A stretch of DNA of 64,000 nt from Desulfobulbus sp. GTDB taxonomy: Bacteria > Desulfobacterota > Desulfobulbia > Desulfobulbales > Desulfobulbaceae. The position numbers and the translations under genes are program-made. The notes beneath the pieces are model-generated. The model ran no database searches and was not told the origin of the DNA. It saw only the letters and a list, made by a program, of their open reading frames with translations. The DNA lies in NCBI GenBank assembly GCA_009780825.1, contig WQZH01000003.1:1-64000 (forward strand). Reading direction: 5' to 3'. Below are positions 27,604-36,278 of this stretch, one piece after another. The number at the start of each line of letters is the position of its first letter. Positions within the stretch are counted from its first letter, which is position 1.

Positions 27604-28704
27604 TCACTTGGTGATGATGGCCATGGCGTCTCCATAGGAGAAAAAGCGGTAACCGGCGGCCACCGCCTCCTGGTAGGCCGTCAGAATCCGCTCCCGGCCC
27701 GCGAGGGCTGAGACCAGAAACAGCAGCGACGATTTGGGCAGGTGGAAATTGGTGATGATGTTGTCCACCGTCCGGAATCGATAACCCGGATAAATAAACA
27801 GATCGCACTCGCCGCTGCCCGCCTGGACATAGCCCTGCCTATCGGCTGCAAATTCAAGCGTCCGCACCGTGGTCGTTCCCACCGCCCAGATTCTCCCCCC
27901 CCCTTGCTTGACCTGCCGGACGGCTTCAGCCGTTTCCGCAGGGATGGCAACATATTCCCTGTGCAGAACATGGTTGCGGATATCCTCGCTGTGCACTGGC
28001 GCAAAGGTGCCGTATCCGACATGGAGCACGATAGTGGCTATCGTAACACCCTTGCTCCGGATGGCAGTCATCAGCTCGTCGCTGAAATGGAGGCCTGCGG
28101 TCGGTGCCGCGACTGAACCGGTATGGCGCGCATACCGGGTTTGATAGCGATGCCGGTCCTCCCCCAGGCTTCCGTCTGGCCTGCTGATATAGGGGGGCAG
28201 GGGCATCTGGCCATGGTCGTCCAGCACCTGCTCCAGTGTTTGCCCTGGTTCAGGTTGATACTGCAAGGTCACCTTGGCGGTGCCGTCCGCATGCATGTCG
28301 TCGATCTGGACCAAAAAGCGTGGGCCAAGATGGATCAAGCTACCGATTTTAGGACGTTTTGCGCTTTTGATCAGGGCCGTTGCCGTTGCTTTTCGCCATG
28401 AAGAGTCAGCGCCATTTGTGGAGGAGATCTGAGGAAAGGCAAGGAGAAATAGTTCGATCTTGCCGCCGGTCTGTTTGTTGCCCAGCAACCGGGCTGGGAA
28501 GACTTTGGTGGTGTTGATCACCAGCAGATCGCCGGCATGAAGATAGTCAACGAGGTCGGCAAATCGCCTGTGGGCGATCGAGGTGCTGCCGGTCGCAAGG
28601 ACGAGCAGGCGGGACCGGTCGCGTTGCGGTTCCGGAAACTGGGCGATTTGGTCGGCAGGCAGATCGTAATCGTAATCGTCCAAAAGGTACGAATGATCGG
28701 TCAT
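27604..28704 (-). CDS. queA: S-adenosylmethionine:tRNA ribosyltransferase-isomerase
   Basis: A 366-residue QueA that transfers the ribosyl part of SAM to 7-aminomethyl-7-deazaguanine in tRNA, forming epoxyqueuosine. Diagnostic segments are DYDLPADQIAQFPEPQRDRSRLL, NTTKVFPARL, SVAAPTAGLHFS, HVGYGTFAPV, and near the end FHLPKSSLLFLVSALAG. The ATG at 28702-28704 begins MTDHSYLLDDYDY; the open frame runs 97 codons further upstream, antisense to mqnB, and is rejected. The mqnB gene diverges. Confidence 0.96.
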   Translation of the reverse strand: MTDHSYLLDDYDYDLPADQIAQFPEPQRDRSRLLVLATGSTSIAHRRFADLVDYLHAGDLLVINTTKVFPARLLGNKQTGGKIELFLLAFPQISSTNGADSSWRKATATALIKSAKRPKIGSLIHLGPRFLVQIDDMHADGTAKVTLQYQPEPGQTLEQVLDDHGQMPLPPYISRPDGSLGEDRHRYQTRYARHTGSVAAPTAGLHFSDELMTAIRSKGVTIATIVLHVGYGTFAPVHSEDIRNHVLHREYVAIPAETAEAVRQVKQGGGRIWAVGTTTVRTLEFAADRQGYVQAGSGECDLFIYPGYRFRTVDNIITNFHLPKSSLLFLVSALAGRERILTAYQEAVAAGYRFFSYGDAMAIITK

Positions 28705-28817
28705 GGTCAAAAGCAGGTTGACAGGTTTCGGGTGATTTGCTTGCAAAGCACGATAACCTACTTTACATTGCGGCAAAAGTCTTGGCCGAAAGTGTTGATC
28801 TAGGCGACCGTGTGCCG

Positions 28818-29519
28818 ATGGGTCCGGTGGCGCCGATTGTCTTGCTTGGGGGTGCTGTGTTTCTAGTAACTGCTGCCACCGATTTTGAGATGGAGCCGTT
28901 TCGGTTCGCCTGCCCGGAGGCCGTGCATCCCGTATTGGTGACCGGGGTCGGGCCAGTGGAGGCGGCGGTTTGCCTGACCGCTTTCTTGGCCACAACCTCC
29001 CTGCCGTTGGCTGGAGTGGTCAATTTCGGAGTTGCCGGAGCATATAGTGCCGGGGCTGACCGGAGCGGGGCGGCTGTGCTCGATCTCTGCCTGGCCGAGC
29101 AGGAAGTGCTCGCCGATCTGGGCGTTTGTGCGAACGAAGAGGTGCGGCCGTTGCGCGGAGAGGGGTTCACCATGACCTGTTCCTTCGAACTGGACGCAGG
29201 ATTGCGGCGCCGGGCGGAATCAGTGCTCGTTGCCGCCGCCATCCCGTATGTCAGTGGCGTGTTTGCGACGGTCAGCGCTGCCAGCGGCACCCGCAGGCGG
29301 GGAGATCTGCTGGCCGCGCGGCATCATGCCCTGTGCGAAAACATGGAAGGTGCCGCTGTGGCCCGGGCCTGTCAACATTTCGGGTTGCCCTTGCTGGAAT
29401 TGCGCTGTATTTCCAACTTGGTCGAAGACCGCGATCTGCGCAACTGGCAATTGCACGATGCCTGTGTCCGATGCGGGGAAGTGACGGCCCTGGTCGTCAA
29501 AGGATTGCACCATGACTGA
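28818..29519 (+). CDS. mqnB: Futalosine hydrolase
   Basis: A nucleosidase of about 233 residues that removes the base from futalosine in the alternative menaquinone pathway. It is related to MTA/SAH nucleosidases: VLVTGVGPVEAAVCL, VNFGVAGAY, and the catalytic region CENMEGAAVARACQHFGLPLLELRCISN. The start is uncertain (ATG 28818 preferred over 28737 because family members start close to the first strand). It overlaps mqnD by 8 bases, which supports the assignment. Other mqn genes (mqnA, C, E) are not in the window. Confidence 0.92.
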   Translation: MGPVAPIVLLGGAVFLVTAATDFEMEPFRFACPEAVHPVLVTGVGPVEAAVCLTAFLATTSLPLAGVVNFGVAGAYSAGADRSGAAVLDLCLAEQEVLADLGVCANEEVRPLRGEGFTMTCSFELDAGLRRRAESVLVAAAIPYVSGVFATVSAASGTRRRGDLLAARHHALCENMEGAAVARACQHFGLPLLELRCISNLVEDRDLRNWQLHDACVRCGEVTALVVKGLHHD

Positions 29520-30348
29520 ATCACTGCCTCTGACCCTCGGTTTCTCCCCATGCCCCAACGACACTCATATCTTCAATGGCTTGGTCCACGGCCAGGTGGA
29601 GCTTACTCGCTGTTGCCTGGGCAACGTCCATCTGGAGGACGTGGAGACCTTGAACGAATGGGCGATGCAGGGACGTTTGGATGTGACCAAACTTTCGTTT
29701 CATGCCTTTGGTCATGTGCGCGACCGGTATGCGCTGCTGCAGGCAGGCGCGGCCCTGGGGCGGGGATGCGGGCCCTTGTTGATTACCGGAGCGAGTGACA
29801 AACCGGCCAACCTTGCCGACTGGAATATCGCCATTCCCGGCGCGTACACCACTGCGGCGCTCCTGTTGCGGCTGTACCGGCCGGATTGCCGGCGACTGAT
29901 GATCATGCGTTTTGACCGGATCATGGATGCCGTCGCTGCAGGGACAGTGGATGGCGGGGTGATCATTCACGAAAGCCGGTTCACCTATCAAGCCTTGGGC
30001 CTGCGCTGCATCCGCGACCTCGGTCAGTGGTGGGAAGAAACCACAGGATTGCCCATTCCCCTCGGCTGTATCGCCGCGAGAAAAACGCTGCCGCTCCCTA
30101 TCCGCGCGGAAATCGATGAGGCGATTGCGGCCAGTATCCGCTGGTCCGACGCCCATTCCGGAGAAGGATTGGAATACATCAGGGCGTATGCCCAGGAAAT
30201 GGACCCGCAGGTCATGCGTGAGCATATCGCCCTCTATGTTAACGACTATTCCAGGGGACTCGGAGAAGAGGGGATGCATGCGGTACGTCAACTGCTGCGT
30301 CGAGGTGCTGATGTCGGCCTCTTTCCCTTGGTTGACGACGATATATGA
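29512..30348 (+). CDS. mqnD: 1,4-dihydroxy-6-naphthoate synthase
   Basis: A 278-residue MqnD, a periplasmic-binding-protein-like fold enzyme that converts cyclic de-hypoxanthine futalosine to 1,4-dihydroxy-6-naphthoate. The N-terminus LGFSPCPNDTHIFNG is diagnostic, with DVTKLSFHAFGHV, GAYTTAALLL and GGVIIHESRFTYQ following. It overlaps mqnB upstream by 8 bases and mobA downstream by 4 bases, so the three genes are translationally coupled. Confidence 0.95.
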   Translation: MTESLPLTLGFSPCPNDTHIFNGLVHGQVELTRCCLGNVHLEDVETLNEWAMQGRLDVTKLSFHAFGHVRDRYALLQAGAALGRGCGPLLITGASDKPANLADWNIAIPGAYTTAALLLRLYRPDCRRLMIMRFDRIMDAVAAGTVDGGVIIHESRFTYQALGLRCIRDLGQWWEETTGLPIPLGCIAARKTLPLPIRAEIDEAIAASIRWSDAHSGEGLEYIRAYAQEMDPQVMREHIALYVNDYSRGLGEEGMHAVRQLLRRGADVGLFPLVDDDI

Positions 30349-30944
30349 TCGAACATCCCGGCCAGGCTGCGACCTCCCCTGTTTGGGGCTGCGTGCTGAT
30401 CGGCGGCAAGAGCAGCCGTATGGGGCGGCCCAAGCATCTCTTGCGTTGGGAAGACCGAACCTGGATCGAACGGACAGTTGCCCTGCTGCGCCTGCGGGCT
30501 GAACAGGTGATTATCGCCGGCTCGGGATACCTCCCTCCCACCCTTGCCGAGATTCCGCGCGTGGACGATGTCCCTGGTCTCGAAGGGCCGTTGGCAGGCA
30601 TCCTGTCGGCGTTTCGGCATTATCCCGATATTTCCTGGCTGATGGCGGCCTGCGATCTGCCGGACCTGGAAGAAGGAGCCCTGCAATGGCTGCTTGACAG
30701 CCGCGCTCCCGGTGTGCTCGCAATCCTGCCGGATCTGGTGGGCGATGGCCGCGTGGAACCCCTGATGGCCTACTATGACAGGCAATGCCGGTCGCTGCTG
30801 GAAACAATGGCTGCCACAGGCCAGAGACGAATGCAGTGGCTGCGGCAGGCGGCGGGGGTGGTCACGCCGCAGCCTCCTGCCGTGCTGCGACCGTCGTGGC
30901 ACAATGTCAATACTCCCCAGGAACTTGAAAATGTTGGCCCTTAA
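30345..30944 (+). CDS. mobA: Molybdenum cofactor guanylyltransferase MobA
   Basis: A 199-residue nucleotidyltransferase that attaches GMP to molybdopterin to make the bis-MGD or MGD cofactor. The signature GGKSSRMGRPKHLLRW gives the GTP-binding loop, followed by the metal-site Asp in MAACDLPDLE. It starts inside the mqnD stop (4-base overlap), linking cofactor synthesis for Mo/W oxidoreductases to quinone synthesis. The C-terminus NVNTPQELE is typical of MobA. Confidence 0.9.
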   Translation: MIEHPGQAATSPVWGCVLIGGKSSRMGRPKHLLRWEDRTWIERTVALLRLRAEQVIIAGSGYLPPTLAEIPRVDDVPGLEGPLAGILSAFRHYPDISWLMAACDLPDLEEGALQWLLDSRAPGVLAILPDLVGDGRVEPLMAYYDRQCRSLLETMAATGQRRMQWLRQAAGVVTPQPPAVLRPSWHNVNTPQELENVGP

Positions 30945-31003
30945 AGCTGCCGGCCAAGACCTGTTTGATCAGGGGCTGGTGGTGTCGGTTGAAGGAGAAG
31001 GGC

Positions 31004-31744
31004 GTGACTGGAAGGGAAAATGAGGGGAGCGGGGGCTGGTCCGGAACGATGACCGGAGGACTGGAGCGCTTTTTCATCCACGTGGCGTCCGAGTGCCCCT
31101 ATGATATGGCCACGAACGCCGTCTACCATCAGGCCATTTTTGGACAACTCTCCGACGAGGCCATGGGTGACTTTCTGGGCCGCGGCTACCGGCGTAACGG
31201 CAATTGTATCTATACCATGCACTGCCGTAATTGCGGCTTGTGCGTTCCCATACGGTTGAGGCCGGAGAATTTTCGGCTCAATCGCAATCAGCGCCGGGTC
31301 TGGAAGAAAAATCAGGACGTGGTCGTCGAGATTGCGCCCCTCACCATGTCACGGGAAAACGTGGCCCTGCTGCAACGCTTTCTGACCACCCGTTTTCCTG
31401 AAGGCCGGAGCAGCGCCGAGAACTACTATGCAGAGTTTTTCATCACCAGCATTGCCCGATGCTTTGAAATCCGCTACCGGGTTGCCGGCGAACTTCTGGG
31501 GGTGGGCATTGTCGATGCCACTCCTGTCTGGATGAACGCGGTCTATTTTTTTTTCGATCCTGCTCAGGGCTGGCGCAGCCCTGGAACCCTCAACATCCTC
31601 ACCCTTAACCACATCTGCCAAACGCAGAAGATCGGGTACCTGTATCTCGGCTATTGGATCGACGGTCATGCCAGCATGAGCTACAAAAGCGCATTTCGAC
31701 CGCACGAACTGCTGATCGATGGAGCCTGGCAGCAACGGCAATGA
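31004..31744 (+). CDS. bpt: Aspartate/glutamate leucyltransferase (Bpt, N-end rule)
   Basis: A protein of about 246 residues in the bacterial ATE1-related family that adds Leu to N-terminal Asp/Glu, marking proteins for ClpS-ClpAP. The N-terminal region has CPYD and CRNCGLCVPIRL cysteines, with FRLNRNQRRVWKKNQD; the C-terminal GNAT-like part has NAVYFFFDPAQG, LNILTLNHICQT and YLGYWIDGHASMSYKSAFRPHE, all family hallmarks. The start is likely GTG 31004, which follows a strong gaaggag; ATG 31049 is an alternative. ClpS and ClpA are encoded 10 kb downstream. Confidence 0.9.
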   Translation: MTGRENEGSGGWSGTMTGGLERFFIHVASECPYDMATNAVYHQAIFGQLSDEAMGDFLGRGYRRNGNCIYTMHCRNCGLCVPIRLRPENFRLNRNQRRVWKKNQDVVVEIAPLTMSRENVALLQRFLTTRFPEGRSSAENYYAEFFITSIARCFEIRYRVAGELLGVGIVDATPVWMNAVYFFFDPAQGWRSPGTLNILTLNHICQTQKIGYLYLGYWIDGHASMSYKSAFRPHELLIDGAWQQRQ

Positions 31745-31852
31745 GCCCTCCCTGCGGCTCGCCTGGGTGGCAAAGCCGCGCGAGACTTCTCGGCCGCTTG
31801 GCCGGTCTGTTCCGGAAAAGGCTGTTGCCGGACGTCGGCCGGGAAATCTTGT

Positions 31853-33640
31853 CTAAGGTTTTTCCTTCCAGTCGGGCCGCAGGTGCAGATCGGTCAACTG
31901 TCTGCGCGATACCGGCGAAGGGGCGTCGGTGAGCGGGCAGGTGGCTTTTTGCGTTTTGGGGAAAGCGATGACGTCGCGGATGGAAGTTGATCCGGTCAGC
32001 AGCATCATGAGGCGGTCAACGCCAAAGGCGAGGCCGCCGTGCGGCGGAGCGCCGTATTCCAGCGCCCGGAGCAGAAAGCCGAATTTCTCTCTGGCCTCCT
32101 CTTCGCCAATGCCCAAGGCTCCGAACACGGTCTGCTGCATAGCCGGGCTGTGCATGCGGATGGAACCGCCGCCGATCTCGTTGCCGTTGAGAACTAGGTC
32201 ATAGGCCCGGCTTTTGACCGCTCCTGGGTCGGTGGTCAGCAGCGACAGGTCATCGTCGTTGGGCGCGGTGAAGGGATGGTGTACGGAGGTGTAGCGTTTT
32301 TCCTCCTCGTCATACTCAAGGAGTGGGAAATCGGTGACCCAGAGGAAATTGAACACGTCATCGTCAACCAGTTCCAGCCGTCGGGCCAGTTCCAGCCGCA
32401 GCTCCGAGAGCACCTGATTAACGGTTTTTGCCTTGTCGGCGCCGAACAGGATGAGGTCGCCGGGTTGGGCGTCGAGAGCCTTGCCCATGGCGGCGATTTC
32501 TTCCTGGTTGAAAAATTTGGTGATGGGCGACTGCCATTCGTCTTCTTTGATCTTGATCCAGGCCATGCCGCGCGCACCGAAGCGAGCGGCATACTCGGTG
32601 AGGTCGTCGAGATCCTTGCGGGAAAACTGACCGCACCCCTTGACGTTGATCGCCTTGACCACGCCGCCTTGTTCCACGGCTGTCCGAAAGACCTTGAAGC
32701 CGCAATTTCGGACAATACCGGTCAAATCGACCAGTTCCAAGCCAAACCGGGCGTCCGGCCGGTCGGTGCCGAAGCGGCGCATGGCTTCGCCATAGGTCAT
32801 CCGCGCAAAGGGAGGGCGCAGCTCAATCGAGCGGACAGCAGCGAACAGGTCGCTGATCATCCCCTCGACCAGGGCAATGATGTCGTTTTCGGTGACAAAG
32901 CTGAACTCCATATCGATCTGGGTAAACTCGGGCTGGCGGTCGGCACGCAGGTCTTCATCGCGAAAGCACTTGACGATCTGATAGTACCGGTCCATGCCGG
33001 CAACCATCAGCAACTGCTTGAACAGTTGCGGCGACTGGGGCAGGGCGTAAAACTTGCCCGCATTGACCCGGCTCGGGACCAGATAGTCGCGGGCCCCTTC
33101 CGGAGTGGAGCGGGTGAGCATCGGGGTTTCGATCTCAAGGAAGTTGTGGGCGTTGAGATAGGAACGCACGGTTTGCATGGCCTGGTGCCGGAGGAGGATG
33201 TTGCGGGCGATCTCCGGCCGGCGCAGGTCGAGATAACGGTATTGCAACCGCAACGTCTCAGACACTTCGATTTCTTCGTCCAGGGGAAAAGGCGGCGTTT
33301 CGCTGGCGTTGAGGATGCGGAGCTCGTGGACAAGAACTTCGATCGCGCCGGTGGCCAGCTTGGGATTTTCCATGGACTCCGGGCGATTGACCACCTGGCC
33401 GCGCACGGCAATCACCCATTCGCTGCGCAACTGATGGGCCTTGGCATGCACTGCCTCGCTGACCTCCGGGTTGAAGACAACCTGGGTCATGCCCCAGCGG
33501 TCGCGCAGGTCGATGAAGATGACCCCGCCATGATCCCGGCGACGGAGCACCCAACCCATGAGGGTAGTTTCCTGGTTGACGTCGCTTACGCCAAGGTCGT
33601 TGCAGCTATGTGTGCGCCGCAGCGCTCCCATTGATTCCAT
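31853..33640 (-). CDS. aspS: Aspartyl-tRNA synthetase (bacterial type)
   Basis: A 595-residue class II synthetase of the bacterial type: OB-fold anticodon domain (about 1-110, with [19 protein letters not shown] and FIDLRDR), catalytic core with motif 2 [19 protein letters not shown], a GAD insertion (about 300-410) and motif 3 [14 protein letters not shown] near the C-terminus. Discriminating or non-discriminating use of tRNA-Asn cannot be judged by eye. The ATG at 33640 follows acggag. hisS lies upstream on the same strand. Confidence 0.96.
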   Translation of the reverse strand: MESMGALRRTHSCNDLGVSDVNQETTLMGWVLRRRDHGGVIFIDLRDRWGMTQVVFNPEVSEAVHAKAHQLRSEWVIAVRGQVVNRPESMENPKLATGAIEVLVHELRILNASETPPFPLDEEIEVSETLRLQYRYLDLRRPEIARNILLRHQAMQTVRSYLNAHNFLEIETPMLTRSTPEGARDYLVPSRVNAGKFYALPQSPQLFKQLLMVAGMDRYYQIVKCFRDEDLRADRQPEFTQIDMEFSFVTENDIIALVEGMISDLFAAVRSIELRPPFARMTYGEAMRRFGTDRPDARFGLELVDLTGIVRNCGFKVFRTAVEQGGVVKAINVKGCGQFSRKDLDDLTEYAARFGARGMAWIKIKEDEWQSPITKFFNQEEIAAMGKALDAQPGDLILFGADKAKTVNQVLSELRLELARRLELVDDDVFNFLWVTDFPLLEYDEEEKRYTSVHHPFTAPNDDDLSLLTTDPGAVKSRAYDLVLNGNEIGGGSIRMHSPAMQQTVFGALGIGEEEAREKFGFLLRALEYGAPPHGGLAFGVDRLMMLLTGSTSIRDVIAFPKTQKATCPLTDAPSPVSRRQLTDLHLRPDWKEKP

Positions 33641-33738
33641 TTTTTTCTCCGTATGAGATAGCCGGGCGCCTCGGGGCGTTCCGGAAGATAGCTGTTTTCA
33701 GGCCGGTGGCAACGGGCGGCGCATCCGAGGCGGGCCTG

Positions 33739-35016
33739 TCAAGGGGTTGCGGTTGCTTGCACCATATCGAGCAGCCGTCCGGCCTGTTCCTCAGAAGAGC
33801 CGCGCAAAGCAAAGGGCTGTTGTTCCTGGGTCCGCATGTCGCGGAGGATGGCCTCGCCCCGGGTCCATTCGTCCTCTCCGACAATCAGGGTGAAGCGGGC
33901 ATTCGCCCGGCTTGCCTGCTTGAGTTGGGCCTTGAGGCTGCGTCCGCTGTAGTCGATGGCCGCCTTGGCCCCTTGCCGCCGCAGGGCGTGGACCAGCTGT
34001 CCGGCAGGGGCAATCGTCACCGTGCCGAGGGCGGCGACAAAGACATCCATGCCCTTGGCCGGGATCGGACAATGATCATGCTGGTCCATCAGCAGGGCAA
34101 GGCGCTCCAGGCCCATGGCGAAACCGATGCCGGAGAGCGGCGGGCCGCCCAGTTGCTCGATCAGGCCGTCGTAACGGCCTCCGGCCCCAACAGCCGCCTG
34201 GGCTCCGAGATCGGTGGTGAGGAACTCGAAGGTGGTTCGGGTATAATAATCGAGGCCGCGGACCATGAACCGGTTGATTTGGAAAGGAATACGCAATTCC
34301 GAAAGCACTGTCCGGACCTCGGTGAAATGACGGTCGCAATCGGGGCAGAGCGCCGCCAGCAGCGAAGGAGCGTCCTTAATCACAGCGCGGCAGGATGTTT
34401 TTTTGCAGTCCAGCACCCGCAGCGGATTGGTACGGGTACGGCGCTGGCAATCGCCGCACAGCGCTTCGTGCCGCTGTTCGAGGAAGACGATCAGTTGTTC
34501 CTTGAATGGTGGGCGGCAAACTGGACAACCCAAGGAGTTCAGCTCCAGGCTGACAGCCAGCCCCAGCTCGTCCAACAGCATCTGCGCCATGGCGATCAAC
34601 TCGGCATCGACCCTGGGTTCCGAGGCGCCGATGATTTCGGCGTTCAATTGATGGAACTGCCGCAGGCGGCCCTTTTGCGGCCGTTCGTGCCGGAACATCG
34701 GCCCAATGGTGTAAAGCCGCTGCACCGGCTGCTGCACATGGAGACCGTGTTCGATAAACGCGCGCATGATCGAAGCGGTGGCCTCGGGCCGCATGGTGAT
34801 GCCCTTGTCGGCAAAGGTGTACATCTCTTTTTCGACCACATCGGTGGCTGAGCCGATGGACCGGACAAAGAGTTCGGTTTTTTCCAGAATCGGCATCCGG
34901 ATTTCCTGGAAGCCGAACCGCTCGAAGATATCCCGTGCCCGTTGCTCGATATATTGCCATCGGCCGACGGCTTCGGGTAAGATGTCTTTGAATCCGTTGA
35001 TTGCTTGAATTGTCAA
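33739..35016 (-). CDS. hisS: Histidyl-tRNA synthetase
   Basis: A 425-residue class II synthetase. Motif 1 lies around TIQAINGFKDILP...RFGFQEIRMPILEKTELF, motif 2 in MFRHERPQKGRLRQFHQ, and the His-specific GLDYYTRTTFEF is present, with the anticodon domain at the C-terminus. The insertion domain has cysteine pairs CPVC, CGDC, LDC and CPDC that probably bind zinc, as in several other bacterial HisRS. The start is a TTG at 35014-35016, 6 bases after ggag; upstream ATGs in the frame lack a ribosome site. aspS follows about 100 bp downstream. Confidence 0.95.
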   Translation of the reverse strand: MTIQAINGFKDILPEAVGRWQYIEQRARDIFERFGFQEIRMPILEKTELFVRSIGSATDVVEKEMYTFADKGITMRPEATASIMRAFIEHGLHVQQPVQRLYTIGPMFRHERPQKGRLRQFHQLNAEIIGASEPRVDAELIAMAQMLLDELGLAVSLELNSLGCPVCRPPFKEQLIVFLEQRHEALCGDCQRRTRTNPLRVLDCKKTSCRAVIKDAPSLLAALCPDCDRHFTEVRTVLSELRIPFQINRFMVRGLDYYTRTTFEFLTTDLGAQAAVGAGGRYDGLIEQLGGPPLSGIGFAMGLERLALLMDQHDHCPIPAKGMDVFVAALGTVTIAPAGQLVHALRRQGAKAAIDYSGRSLKAQLKQASRANARFTLIVGEDEWTRGEAILRDMRTQEQQPFALRGSSEEQAGRLLDMVQATATP

Positions 35017-35271
35017 GATAAACTCCAAAGAAACCGCGTGTGCGACACCGTGCATGCTGCACCCCGGGATGCCCATGCCGGAAAAACTATAAATTTTAAT
35101 CGGGGAAGGGGTAAAAAGTCAAGCCGATGTGGTTAGGTTGTGGTAGAATAATAAAGATGCATTGTGATGCTCGCGCTGGATGCTTGTGCCTGATTTAGGT
35201 TGCCGGGTCATAAAGGAATGCATGGTGTTGCAATTTTTTTTCGAAAACAACGTATTAATGTAGAGGCTTGA

Positions 35272-36249
35272 ATGAAACTGCCAGAACTGAAAATAGGTTC
35301 GCTCGTCGCCAAGATCCCGATTATTCAAGGCGGGATGTCCATCCGGGTGTCGACTTCCGCACTGGCGACGCCCGTCGCAGAGTGTGGCGGTATCGGCACC
35401 ATCGGTGGTTCCGGCATCCCGACGGCCGAGTTGCAGGAGGATATCCGCAAGGCCAAGGAGGCCACCAAGGGCGTGATTGCCGTCAACATCATGTATGCGA
35501 TGAAGAATTTCTATGACCTGGTGATGGCCTCCATCGAGGCGGGTGCCGACATGATCATCACCGGGGCGGGTTTTTCCCGCGACATATTCAAAATCGGCAA
35601 GCAGCATAATATCCCTATCGTCTCGATCGTCTCGTCGCCCGGCTTGGCCTCCATGGCAGAAAAATTGGGCGCTTCGGCGGTTATTGTCGAGGCGGCCGAG
35701 GCCGGCGGACATCTTGGCACCGATATCTCGTTGCGGGATCTTTTTCCGACGATCCGCAAGGTTATCTCCAAGATCCCTTTGATTGCCGCTGGCGGCATCA
35801 CCAACGGTTTTGAGATTGCGGAAATGATGGATAAATACGGCGCCGACGGCGTACAGGTCGCTTCCCGTTTCGTGCTGAGCAGGGAATGCTCGGTATCTGA
35901 CGAGTTCAAACAGGCTTTTCTCAAAGCCAAGGAAGAAGATATTGTCCTGGTTTCCTCGCCTGTGGGCATGCCGGGCCGGGCAATCAAGACGCCTTTTGTC
36001 GACAAGATGCTGAACGACGAAGACATTTCGGTCAAGAAGTGCCTCTTTCAATGTCTGAAGAAATGCAATCATAAATATTGCATCAGCGAGCGCCTCATGG
36101 CGTCGTTCAGTGGGGATCTTCTGAACGGCCTGTTTTTCTCCGGCGCCAATACCTTCAAAATGAAGGAAATCCTTTCGGTCAAGGAAATTTTTGACAACTT
36201 TGTCAAAACGGCAGAGTCGGTGTACAAGGAAAAATTCGCCACCTATTGA
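35272..36249 (+). CDS. Nitronate monooxygenase-like FMN oxidoreductase with C-terminal cysteine cluster
   Basis: A 325-residue TIM-barrel flavoprotein of the NMO/FabK superfamily. The N-terminal IPIIQGGMSIRVS, the VNIMYAM and GADMIITGAGFS strands, VEAAEAGGHLGTD (catalytic His loop) and IAAGGITNG are family hallmarks. The C-terminal part has CLFQCLKKCNHKYC (C-x3-C-x3-C-x4-C), a cysteine-rich insert shared by a subgroup in anaerobes and able in principle to hold a metal cluster. It may be an enoyl reductase (FabK-type), a nitronate oxidase or something else; the substrate is not clear. Its stop overlaps an in-frame TTG of pcnB. Confidence 0.85.
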   Translation: MKLPELKIGSLVAKIPIIQGGMSIRVSTSALATPVAECGGIGTIGGSGIPTAELQEDIRKAKEATKGVIAVNIMYAMKNFYDLVMASIEAGADMIITGAGFSRDIFKIGKQHNIPIVSIVSSPGLASMAEKLGASAVIVEAAEAGGHLGTDISLRDLFPTIRKVISKIPLIAAGGITNGFEIAEMMDKYGADGVQVASRFVLSRECSVSDEFKQAFLKAKEEDIVLVSSPVGMPGRAIKTPFVDKMLNDEDISVKKCLFQCLKKCNHKYCISERLMASFSGDLLNGLFFSGANTFKMKEILSVKEIFDNFVKTAESVYKEKFATY

Positions 36250-36278
36250 GTGATTATTGCACGGCCGTGGTGACTTGT

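Noticed and set aside
32276..33634. 452-residue open frame opposite aspS
   Set aside because: Covers most of aspS in antisense; low-complexity translation without domain features.
33610..34851. 413-residue open frame opposite hisS
   Set aside because: Antisense shadow of hisS; no motifs.
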